In this document: in pieces, positions 1 to 7,045 of the stretch
How the letters are laid out: the number at the start of each line of letters is the position of its first letter
Position numbering within the stretch: position 1 is the stretch's first letter
Origin: Terrimonas sp.
GTDB taxonomy: Bacteria; Bacteroidota; Bacteroidia; Chitinophagales; Chitinophagaceae
Direction of reading: 5' to 3'
Assembly: GCF_003075435.1 (NCBI RefSeq)
Contig: NZ_QCZJ01000011.1
Span: 1-64,000, forward strand
Length of the DNA: 64,000 nucleotides
Translations under genes and position numbers: made by a program
The notes under the pieces: generated by a model
Databases searched by the model: none
Told to the model about the DNA's origin: nothing
Seen by the model: only the letters and a program-made list of their open reading frames with translations

Positions 1-120
1 TTCTAACTCTCTGACTACTTTTTGCTTAAAGCTAATACTATACCGGATCACCGTTTGGACATCTCTTGTCATGGTATTACAGATTTTTTTGTTCTTAAAT
101 CTGTCTACTTATGCTAGGAC

Positions 121-169
121 AAGACACTGATACCTGACACCTGACTGCTGATAGCTAACAGCTAAAAAC
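121..169. repeat. short phrase-like repeat at a gene 3' end
   Basis: Closely spaced variants of CTGATA, CTGACA and TAGCTAACAGCT run together just beyond the stop codon of the SDR gene. Similar wording recurs at 20540-20575 and near 63385-63400. No gene is visible in 1-120. Confidence 0.4.
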
Positions 170-961
170 TCATCTCTGTCCCTCACTTACATTCCATCCT
201 CCGTCCACATATACCACCTGCCCGGTAGTGAATGTGGAATAGTCAGACATAAAATAACAAGCCAGTCCTGTAATATCATCTGGCTGTCCTATTCTTCCTC
301 CATCCAAAGGTTGTTTTGTTTTTATGAAAGAAAGAATAGCTTCATCATTTGCCGCACGCTGTGCCATCGGCGTTTCTACAAGCGCGGGAGCAATTACGTT
401 TACCCTGATATTATTTTTTGCATAATATGCTGCAATTGATTTACTGAAACCAATTACCGCAGATTTGCATGCCGCATAAGCATGCGTGCTGAAATAAGCA
501 GGAGAAGGAAAACTTCCCAGCACTGATCCCATATTGAGTATAGTGCCCCTGGTTTTATGCTGCAAAAACCATTGTACTGCCGCCTGGTTCGACAGCATCA
601 TTGAAGTGAGGTTCAGGTCAACGGTTTTATGCCATCCTTCCAGCGTTAACTCGTGCAAGGGTCCGTCTCCCATTTTTCTGCCACTGCCACCTGCCACATG
701 AAACAGCCCGTTGAATGAGCCATATGCTGCCGCACATATTTCTATAGCCTGTTTTGCTGTACCGGGTTGTACGGCATCAGCTATAAGCAATTGGGCGTTA
801 CGTGGTAAGGCCTTTTCCGCTGCATGTACATTTTCATCATCTTTTCCAACAGCAATAACATTTGCGCCCTGCTGTATAAAAAATGCGGCAGCGGCCAAGC
901 CCATGCCGGAAGTACCGCCGATGATCACAATATTTTTATCTTTTAACCAACCGTTAGTCAT
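170..961 (-). CDS. SDR family NAD(P)-dependent oxidoreductase
   Basis: This 263-aa protein has the classical short-chain dehydrogenase layout. The nucleotide-binding motif GGTSGMG lies at residues 15-21, a VAGG variant of the NAG motif near 89-92, the structural Asn at 117, a candidate catalytic Ser146, and YAACK at 162-166, giving Tyr162 and Lys166. The C-terminal VDGGW motif is typical of FabG-like enzymes. It is cytosolic and should oxidise or reduce an alcohol or ketone with NAD(P)(H); the substrate cannot be read from sequence. No residue marks a firm choice between NADH and NADPH. It is the only gene in its orientation at this end and its promoter would lie in 962-1140, facing away from the L,D-transpeptidase gene. 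Family assignment is secure; specific function is open. Confidence 0.9.
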   Translation of the reverse strand: MTNGWLKDKNIVIIGGTSGMGLAAAAFFIQQGANVIAVGKDDENVHAAEKALPRNAQLLIADAVQPGTAKQAIEICAAAYGSFNGLFHVAGGSGRKMGDGPLHELTLEGWHKTVDLNLTSMMLSNQAAVQWFLQHKTRGTILNMGSVLGSFPSPAYFSTHAYAACKSAVIGFSKSIAAYYAKNNIRVNVIAPALVETPMAQRAANDEAILSFIKTKQPLDGGRIGQPDDITGLACYFMSDYSTFTTGQVVYVDGGWNVSEGQR

Positions 962-1140
962 ATTAAAAAGTGAGGAAAGATAAAGTTAAAGTTTTTTATT
1001 ACCATACATCTATCGCATGTATCTTAGCGTCATAATATGTTGATGTTTTAAAAAGAAAAGCAATAAAGTTCCGTTAATAACCCGTATTAATCGCATTTGT
1101 TAGTTTAACCTTAATTATACAAATTATACCCAACCTTTGC

Positions 1141-2856
1141 ATGATGTTTTTTTCTGATCGTACTTTCTCCTATACTATTAGTAAGTGGCTGACCGGAAGT
1201 ATTTGCGTTTGTTGCTTATTGCTTTTTGCATGTCGGCAAAAACCAGAAGCGCCCAAGCCTGTTGAGATTGTTAAGAAACCGGAAGATCTCAATAAAAAAA
1301 CTTTTGAAAATATAGCTTCAATTCTAGACTTTGCTTCGGCTAATGGCGGAAAGCTAAATGACAGCGTGATATTTACAAGCATGCCTTTGGTAAAAGCGTG
1401 GTATGCGCAAAAAGATTCTCTGGTTACATGGAGTAACCAAAAGGCATGGTTACAGATGGCAGACAGCCTGTTTGATTTTATTAAACATAGTGAAACATAC
1501 GGTTTGTTTCCCACAGACTACCATTATGTTCAACTGAATGCCATATTTGAAAAGCTTAAGAAGGATTCTGTTTCAATGCTCGACGCGGCTTTATGGGCAA
1601 GGGCGGATGTATCGTTTACAGACGCTTTCATGCAGATTACCAGAGATATTAAATTAGGACGCCTGCAAAGAGATAGTATTACTTTACGGAAAGATACCTT
1701 GTTCAACGATTCAATAGGAATAGCGTTGCTGCAAAAGGTTCAACAGGAAAAAATACTCACTCCTGTATTGCAGCAATTAGAGCCCAATTACGAAGGCTAC
1801 CGGGAAATACGGAGCTTTCTTCCATATTTCCTGGACTCTATGGACAGAAAAGCATATACCTATATCAACTATCCTTTTGAAGATTCTCTTGAATATATCT
1901 CCCAACTGCAAACGCGTTTATTTGAGGGCGGTTATATAAGTTTTAATGACCGCGCCGCTGATACCGCAGAGCTACGGGCCGCTGTGAGAAGTTTCCAGGA
2001 AAGCAAGGATTTAAAAGTAGATGGCAAAGCAGGTCCTGCCGTAGTAGCGGCATTAAATAATACCGGTATAGAGCAATTCAGGCGTATAGCCATTAACCTC
2101 GACAGGTATAAGCAATTGCCGGATAGTATGCCTGTAAAATATTTATGGGTTAACCTGCCGGCCTATAAATTTGAGCTTTGGGATAATGATACACTCAGGC
2201 TTGAATCGAAAGTGATAATAGGAAACCCCAAAACCCGCACACCAGTGCTTACGAGCGAGCTTACCAATTACGTAATATTTCCACAGTGGACTGTGCCATA
2301 CAGTATTGTTTTTAAAGAAATGTTGCCTCAGATACAACGTAAAGTGGAATACCTGGATAAGCAAAACCTGATGGTGGTTGACAAGAACGACAGCATTATC
2401 GATCCGCATTCTGTGAACTGGTTTAAGCTCAACAAAAATAATTTTCCATACCAGCTAAAGCAGCGTGAGGGAGATGATAATTCGCTTGGCGTAATAAAAT
2501 TCAACTTCAGGAATAAATACAGCGTTTACCTGCATGATACCAATGCAAGGGGATTGTTTTCGAGGAAGGTACGTGCGCTTAGTCACGGTTGCGTGCGGGT
2601 GCAGGAATGGAAAAAGCTGTCCAATTACCTTGTACAGAATGACAGTATACGCTATAAACCCGATACTTTGGCCGCCTGGATGAAAAGAAAGGAAAAGCAC
2701 ATGGTGAATTTCTCAAAGCGGCTACCTATATATATACGCTACTTCACCGCTGCAGCAAAAGACGGCAATATAGTGCTGTATGATGATATTTATGCTGAAG
2801 ATAAAATTGCCCGCGACATGTATATGGGCAATAGAAAAGTAATCTCTGCGTTATAA
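1141..2856 (+). CDS. L,D-transpeptidase, YcbB/LdtD-like lipoprotein
   Basis: This 571-aa exported enzyme should form 3-3 crosslinks in peptidoglycan or attach partners to it. The N-terminus has a hydrophobic stretch ending in a lipobox-like LLFAC with Cys31, so a lipoprotein is likely. A large N-terminal scaffold domain is followed by a PG_binding_1 domain at about 245-312, ending in KVDGKAGPAVVAALN. The YkuD catalytic domain covers about 330-500 and contains HDTNARGLF and SHGCVRV, with catalytic Cys484 and His482 in the motif. The order scaffold, PG-binding, YkuD matches the YcbB (LdtD) type. Two adjacent ATGs (1141, 1144) are possible starts. A perfect hairpin terminator follows at 2881-2912. 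Confidence 0.92.
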   Translation: MMFFSDRTFSYTISKWLTGSICVCCLLLFACRQKPEAPKPVEIVKKPEDLNKKTFENIASILDFASANGGKLNDSVIFTSMPLVKAWYAQKDSLVTWSNQKAWLQMADSLFDFIKHSETYGLFPTDYHYVQLNAIFEKLKKDSVSMLDAALWARADVSFTDAFMQITRDIKLGRLQRDSITLRKDTLFNDSIGIALLQKVQQEKILTPVLQQLEPNYEGYREIRSFLPYFLDSMDRKAYTYINYPFEDSLEYISQLQTRLFEGGYISFNDRAADTAELRAAVRSFQESKDLKVDGKAGPAVVAALNNTGIEQFRRIAINLDRYKQLPDSMPVKYLWVNLPAYKFELWDNDTLRLESKVIIGNPKTRTPVLTSELTNYVIFPQWTVPYSIVFKEMLPQIQRKVEYLDKQNLMVVDKNDSIIDPHSVNWFKLNKNNFPYQLKQREGDDNSLGVIKFNFRNKYSVYLHDTNARGLFSRKVRALSHGCVRVQEWKKLSNYLVQNDSIRYKPDTLAAWMKRKEKHMVNFSKRLPIYIRYFTAAAKDGNIVLYDDIYAEDKIARDMYMGNRKVISAL

Positions 2857-2880
2857 TGGCTCAAAAATTGATTTATGATA

Positions 2881-2912
2881 ACTATGTATCCCAGTGATAC
2901 ATAGTATTTTTT
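2881..2912 (+). terminator. intrinsic terminator of the L,D-transpeptidase gene
   Basis: ACTATGTATC (2881-2890) and GATACATAGT (2896-2905) form a perfect 10-bp stem around a 5-nt loop, followed by ATTTTTT. It sits 24 bases after the stop codon. It also overlaps an upstream extension of the following rlpA-like reading frame, which argues for the downstream start of that gene. Confidence 0.85.
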
Positions 2913-2965
2913 ATATTTTATTATATCAAAATCGTTTGTCTGAGCGTGTAATAATCCTTGTTTGC

Positions 2966-3361
2966 ATGAAAAAATGGTTACCTATCCTTATTTGTTCTGT
3001 ATTGGCATTTATCGGCTCTTTAGCTCAAAGCCAGAAAAATGGTGGGGGGAAAAAAGAAGTCATTTATAAAAAAGAAGGGATAGCAAGCTATTATGGAGGA
3101 AAGTTCAATGGCAGGGTGATGGCAAACGGGCAAAAATTTGATGAAAAAAAGCTAACTGCGGCACATAATTCTCTTTCTTTAGGAACCTGGGTCAGGGTAA
3201 GCAACCTTCGAAACAAAAAGTCCGTCATAGTTCAGATTACTGACAGGATGCATCATAAGAATAAGCGTCTTATTGATGTTTCAAAGGAGGCAGCCCGGAA
3301 ATTAGGTTTTTTGAAAAAAGGAGTGACCAAAGTGCGGGTAGAAGTAGTAGAAAACCCTTAG
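2966..3361 (+). CDS. RlpA-like septal ring lytic transglycosylase family protein
   Basis: From the ATG at 2966 the product is 131 aa with a signal peptide (MKKWLPILICSVLAFIGSLA). The open frame extends back to 2894, but that part overlaps the preceding terminator and would bury the signal peptide, so I chose 2966. The mature part is a double-psi beta-barrel with the RlpA signatures GIASYYGGKFNGR, TAAHNSLSLGTWVRV, VQITDRM and the IDVSKEAARKLG helix. RlpA proteins bind or cleave denuded glycan strands at the division site. The SPOR domain common in RlpA is absent here, giving the short single-domain form. Its position between an L,D-transpeptidase and an OmpA-type anchor fits envelope biogenesis. 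Confidence 0.88.
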   Translation: MKKWLPILICSVLAFIGSLAQSQKNGGGKKEVIYKKEGIASYYGGKFNGRVMANGQKFDEKKLTAAHNSLSLGTWVRVSNLRNKKSVIVQITDRMHHKNKRLIDVSKEAARKLGFLKKGVTKVRVEVVENP

Positions 3362-3396
3362 TTGAGCGTTAGTAATGATATAAGTAAATATTAATT

Positions 3397-3429
3397 TTTG
3401 GAACATTCATAATCAACCTTTTACCTTTG
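3397..3429 (+). promoter_or_regulatory. Bacteroidota-type promoter for the OmpA/TSP3 gene
   Basis: TTTG at 3397-3400 and TACCTTTG at 3422-3429 are separated by 21 bases, an exact match to the Bacteroidota primary sigma consensus (-33 TTTG, -7 TAnnTTTG). The ATG at 3456 follows after about 26 bases. Confidence 0.8.
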
Positions 3430-3455
3430 CATTACTTAAATAAATTAAACATGTT

Positions 3456-4799
3456 ATGAGAAAACCAGTATTAGTTCTTTTAGCAACAATTATGCTCGGT
3501 TCCGTAGTTGCCCAGGAAAATGGCATCAAAAATCCTTACAAAAAGAGACCTGCATTTGGTTTCGCTTTTACATTCCACGATTTTCAAACTGCACAAGATT
3601 TAAAAAACACTTCTCTTAATCAGGTTTTAAAAGATAAACAATGGTACAAAACAGGCAGAATGAGCCCTGGTTTGGCATTGTCTTATTTCCAGGGTCTTAC
3701 TGATCATTTAGATTTCATGGCCCGTCTTGGCGGTACATTCGTTAGCTATCCTGTGCCTGATAAGCCTCAGAGCGGTAACGACAAATTGCTTGCTGAGCTT
3801 GATGCGAATATCAACGCTAAATTACTCAGCGACAAGTATTGGGTGTCTCCATATTTAACTGCTGGTATCGGTGGTTCACAATGGAGCGGTTACTGGGGCG
3901 CTTATGTGCCATTGGGTGTTGGTTTGCAAATTAACTTGCTCGACCAGGCTTATATTAACCTGAACGCACAATACCGTGTTGCGGTAACTTCAGCTACTAC
4001 AGCAAATCATTTGTTCTATAGCTTTGGCGTAGCCGGTTCATTATTCGAGAAAAAAGAACCAAAAGTAATTCCACCCCCCCCACCACCTGCTGATACAGAT
4101 AATGATGGTATTGTTGACTCTATTGACGCATGTCCTACAGTTCCGGGGCTTGCCCAGTTCAACGGTTGTCCTGATACAGATGGTGATGGTATCCAGGATA
4201 AAGACGATAAATGTCCTGATGTAAAAGGTTTGGCTAAGTACAATGGCTGCCCGATACCTGATACAGATGGCGATGGTATAAATGATGAAGAAGATAAATG
4301 TCCTAACCAGGCTGGTGTGGCTAAATACAATGGTTGCCCGATACCTGATACAGATGGTGATGGCGTAAATGATGAAGAAGACAAATGCCCGGCTCTTGCA
4401 GGACCTGCAAGCAACCAGGGATGTCCTGAAATTAAGGAAGAAGTTAAGAAACGTATTGATGTAGCTGCTAAGAATGTATTCTTTGCAACCGGTAGCGCTA
4501 AGCTTCTTGCAAAATCAAACAAATCATTGGATGAAGTTGCAAAAATATTGAATGAAGATCCTAATCTGAAACTTGATATCGAAGGTCATACTGATAATAC
4601 CGGTAAACCTGATAAAAACCAGATATTGAGTGAAGCAAGAGCAAAATCTGTATTGGATTATCTTACTACCAAGGGTGGTATTGATCCAAGCCGTCTTGTC
4701 TCTGCAGGTTTTGGACAGGATCAGCCAATCGCAGATAATAAAACTGCCGCTGGTCGCGCTAAAAACCGCCGCGTTGATTTAAAATTGCACTATAATTAA
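3456..4799 (+). CDS. OmpA family outer membrane protein with thrombospondin type 3 repeats
   Basis: The 447-aa protein has a signal peptide (first 20 residues, ending VVAQ) and an N-terminal beta-barrel-like domain to about residue 205. A proline run leads into four calcium-binding TSP3 repeats at about 211-325 (DTDxDGIxD and DKCP units). A C-terminal OmpA peptidoglycan-binding domain follows at about 335-447, containing EGHTDNTGK and the NRRVDL end. Such proteins link the outer membrane to the wall and are often abundant; the very good promoter upstream and strong terminator downstream agree with high expression. The TSP3 segment probably acts as a Ca2+-stiffened spacer. Confidence 0.95.
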   Translation: MRKPVLVLLATIMLGSVVAQENGIKNPYKKRPAFGFAFTFHDFQTAQDLKNTSLNQVLKDKQWYKTGRMSPGLALSYFQGLTDHLDFMARLGGTFVSYPVPDKPQSGNDKLLAELDANINAKLLSDKYWVSPYLTAGIGGSQWSGYWGAYVPLGVGLQINLLDQAYINLNAQYRVAVTSATTANHLFYSFGVAGSLFEKKEPKVIPPPPPPADTDNDGIVDSIDACPTVPGLAQFNGCPDTDGDGIQDKDDKCPDVKGLAKYNGCPIPDTDGDGINDEEDKCPNQAGVAKYNGCPIPDTDGDGVNDEEDKCPALAGPASNQGCPEIKEEVKKRIDVAAKNVFFATGSAKLLAKSNKSLDEVAKILNEDPNLKLDIEGHTDNTGKPDKNQILSEARAKSVLDYLTTKGGIDPSRLVSAGFGQDQPIADNKTAAGRAKNRRVDLKLHYN

Positions 4800-4826
4800 T
4801 AAAGAAGTTCTCTGCCTTTTAAAAAG

Positions 4827-4852
4827 TCCCGGCCCTGTGCCGGGATTTTTTT
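4827..4852 (+). terminator. intrinsic terminator of the OmpA/TSP3 gene
   Basis: TCCCGGC (4827-4833) pairs with GCCGGGA (4839-4845) around CCTGT and is followed by seven T. Confidence 0.9.
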
Positions 4853-4860
4853 ATTGGAGG

Positions 4861-5157
4861 AACTTTGTGAGCCTTGGTGTTACTTGGTGTAATATGTAAT
4901 ATCACAAAAGACACAGAGAAGTCACGAAAGACACAAGAAACTTTGTGGAACTTTGTGAGCCTTGGTGTTACTTGGTGTAATATGTAATATCACAAAAGAC
5001 ACAGAGAAGTCACGAAAGACACAAGAAACTTTGTGGAACTTTGTGAGCCTTGGTGTTACTTGGTGTAATATGTAATATCACAAAAGACACAGAGAAGTCA
5101 CGAAAGACACAAAAAACTTTGTGGGACTTTGTGATCCTTTGTGTTACTTGGTGTAAT
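4861..5157. repeat. 88-bp tandem repeat, three full copies and a partial fourth
   Basis: Units start at 4861, 4949 and 5037 and are almost identical; a diverged partial fourth unit starts at 5125. Each unit holds forward phrases such as CTTTGTG and CTTGGTGT and reverse-complement phrases such as CACAAAAGACAC, so it can fold on itself. Diverged single relatives occur at 22388-22455 and 42270-42318. No gene is supported here: a 64-codon frame beginning at 5141 starts inside the repeat with a GTG and has no recognisable product. The rest of 5158-5346 shows nothing. Confidence 0.9.
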
Positions 5158-5346
5158 AATAGCATACTTGTTTTATGAACTCATCTTTTATTGGTATCTC
5201 AAGAACCATTACTTCTCTGTATCTAAATCAACGCTCATAAAAATAAAATCGCTGAAAAAAATATTCACTTTAATTTTTGAGATTGATAAGGTTCAGATTT
5301 GGTCTACAGCAGTATTTTATCTGTTATTATTCTAAATAATTGCCTT

Positions 5347-5378
5347 GTTGGTGGTTAAAGATTGAGGTTTTATATTTG
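5347..5378 (+). promoter_or_regulatory. candidate promoter of the sigma/CHAT cluster
   Basis: A perfect -7 element TATATTTG lies at 5371-5378. A weaker -33 match (GTTG, 5347-5350) lies 20 bases upstream. The sigma factor ATG follows at 5419, about 40 bases downstream. This looks like housekeeping-sigma control, possibly in addition to autoregulation. Confidence 0.55.
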
Positions 5379-5418
5379 ATAATACGATAAGGTCGAGTAA
5401 ATACAGAATTGAAATTTG

Positions 5419-6033
5419 ATGAAGAACATAACTTGCCAGCAGTTGCTTAATATAGAAACTATTTCTGATGCTTTTAAAAACAATAAAATCCCCCTGTCTG
5501 AAAAAATAATTTCCTGCTTTTACTCCTGTTACCAGTCACTATTTATAAAATGGGCTAAAATTATGTATGGGCATTATTCACCCGATGTGATTGCATTTGC
5601 GGCCAATGATTCTTTTACAGATGGGGTGCTAAAGTTACAGGAAGCTGCCAGCCGAGGTAAACTTTATCAAAGCAATGCCAGTGTAAAAACGGTTTTGTTT
5701 CATTATTGCCGGTATAAACTTTTAGCGCAATTGAAAGATGAAGAGCGGCTGGCAGGAAAGAATAAAAAGCTGGCGCTTTTTTTATCAGGTCAAACCATGT
5801 ACAGTACTGAAACGGAAAATGAAATGCAGGAAAAAAGGCACGAACTTATTATGCGGGCTCTGGAAAAAATGACTGCCGAAGACAGGCAGATCATCCAGTG
5901 GCGGCATATTGAAGAAAAGACACCTGACGAGATCGCTGCACTTTTGGCTATTAAAGTACCATCTGCCACTAACCGTATTTACAGGTGCATGGAAAGGTTG
6001 CGGAAACTGGTGGAGGAGATGGACGAGAGATGA
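5419..6033 (+). CDS. ECF-type RNA polymerase sigma factor
   Basis: A 204-aa sigma-70 family protein of ECF size. An N-terminal region 2 (about 45-115, including LFIKWAKIMYG and SVKTVLFHYCRYKLL) is followed by region 4 (about 140-200: ALEKMTAEDRQIIQWRHIEEKTPDEIAALL and VPSATNRIYRCMERL), the -35-binding helix-turn-helix. I chose the ATG at 5419 over the TTG one codon earlier. The next gene encodes a membrane protein with an anti-sigma-like N-terminus, the usual pairing. Two exported TPR-CHAT proteins follow, so this factor probably answers an envelope signal and drives this cluster or a wider regulon. Sequence divergence in region 2 leaves the ECF group unassigned. Confidence 0.85.
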   Translation: MKNITCQQLLNIETISDAFKNNKIPLSEKIISCFYSCYQSLFIKWAKIMYGHYSPDVIAFAANDSFTDGVLKLQEAASRGKLYQSNASVKTVLFHYCRYKLLAQLKDEERLAGKNKKLALFLSGQTMYSTETENEMQEKRHELIMRALEKMTAEDRQIIQWRHIEEKTPDEIAALLAIKVPSATNRIYRCMERLRKLVEEMDER

Positions 6034-6039
6034 AAGGTT

Positions 6040-6128
6040 TGAGGTTTATGGTTTATCCTTAACTATAAACAAGAAATTATAAACGCACTATCGCTCAACC
6101 ACAAACTAAAAACCAGAAACTATAAATA
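6040..6128. repeat. phrase repeat between sigma and anti-sigma genes
   Basis: The gap contains GAGGTTTATGGTTTAT on one side and AACCACAAACTAAAAACC plus ACTATAAA phrases on the other, that is, the same words in both orientations. The same family recurs at 20577-20610 and 55178-55222. It could form a loose hairpin between the two genes. Confidence 0.5.
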
Positions 6129-6142
6129 TCTAAATTTCCGGT

Positions 6143-7024
6143 ATGAACATAACTACTGAACAATATCAAAAGATCATGCGTTTTCTTAATACGGAAATGG
6201 ACGATGCGGAAATGGACGCGTTTGAAAAAGAGCTGAACGCTAATCCGGAAATGCGTAGTCAGCTTGACTTTGAGCAATCAGTAAGAGATAGTTTTGCTTT
6301 GCGGCAAATAACCGTTATTCCGGGTGTTGAGCCTGTAAATACCATTAATAAAATTAGTAAATCAAACCTTAGCGTAAGGAGATTACAGGTATGGATTGCC
6401 ATTAGCGCCGCCGCTGTAACGGCAATTGTATTCCTTTCCATTTTTTTGAAAAAGACAGAAAAAAATGCAGTTACAGCCGGTTTCGGTACTAATAATATTG
6501 ATACAGCACAGCAATCAGCTATTCCACCGCAGGTGATGGTAGCAGAGCCAGTGCAAAAAGACAGCGTTGAGGTTATTGACCTGGTCGGCTTGTTTAAACA
6601 ATATTTTAAAAAAGATACTTTACCTGAACACTATCCTCTTTTCCTGGCCGAAGCTTTGATGGATTATGAATCGGGCAATTATAAAGCACTCCAACAATTA
6701 AATTTAAAGGACCTGCCTCAAACCCGTGGCGCTGATGAAACAGGCAGCAGGAAAAGCATTTTGCAACTGGGGTATTATTATAAAGGATTAGCTTTTTTGC
6801 AAACCGGTAATACCAATGAGGCTGTAGTTAATTTGAAATGGGTATTGAATAATCAACCGGATAAGAATTTACGTGCCAGAGCGCAATGGTACCTGGCTTT
6901 AATTCATTTAAAGGAAAATAACGGTGAGAAAGCTGCTAAGCTGTGCAGGAGTATTGTTGACAATAGGGAAAACGATATCCTCGTAAAAAACGCAGGAAAA
7001 ATACTGGATGCTTTGAAAAAATAA
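6143..7024 (+). CDS. anti-sigma-like single-pass membrane protein with periplasmic TPR region
   Basis: This 293-aa protein has an acidic cytosolic N-terminus (about 1-80) resembling short anti-sigma domains: FLNTEMDDAEMDAFEKEL followed by NPEMRSQLDFEQSVRDS. There is no zinc-binding HxxxCxxC motif and no FecR domain. One transmembrane helix spans about 83-102. The periplasmic part (about 140-293) is TPR-like: LAEALMDYESGNYKALQQL, YYKGLAFLQTGNTNEAVVNL and AQWYLALIHLKENNGEKAAKL. It lies 109 bases after the sigma gene and 21 before the first CHAT gene. I infer that it holds the sigma factor at the membrane and senses a periplasmic partner through the TPRs. Direct homology to a named anti-sigma family is not certain. 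Confidence 0.75.
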   Translation: MNITTEQYQKIMRFLNTEMDDAEMDAFEKELNANPEMRSQLDFEQSVRDSFALRQITVIPGVEPVNTINKISKSNLSVRRLQVWIAISAAAVTAIVFLSIFLKKTEKNAVTAGFGTNNIDTAQQSAIPPQVMVAEPVQKDSVEVIDLVGLFKQYFKKDTLPEHYPLFLAEALMDYESGNYKALQQLNLKDLPQTRGADETGSRKSILQLGYYYKGLAFLQTGNTNEAVVNLKWVLNNQPDKNLRARAQWYLALIHLKENNGEKAAKLCRSIVDNRENDILVKNAGKILDALKK

Positions 7025-7045
7025 ATTTGACTCCGAAAATATTTT

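Noticed and set aside
1096-1139. Promoter of the L,D-transpeptidase gene with AACCTTTG just before the ATG
   Set aside because: The -7 match has one mismatch, the nearest TTTG is 32 bases away, and the transcript would start at or after the ATG.
4016-4522. 168-codon minus-strand frame over the OmpA/TSP3 gene
   Set aside because: Its periodic sequence mirrors the TSP3 repeats of the real gene on the other strand.
5141-5335. 64-codon plus-strand frame after the tandem repeat, with a hydrophobic start
   Set aside because: It begins with a GTG inside the repeat's partial fourth unit, in AT-rich DNA, with no family resemblance or start support.
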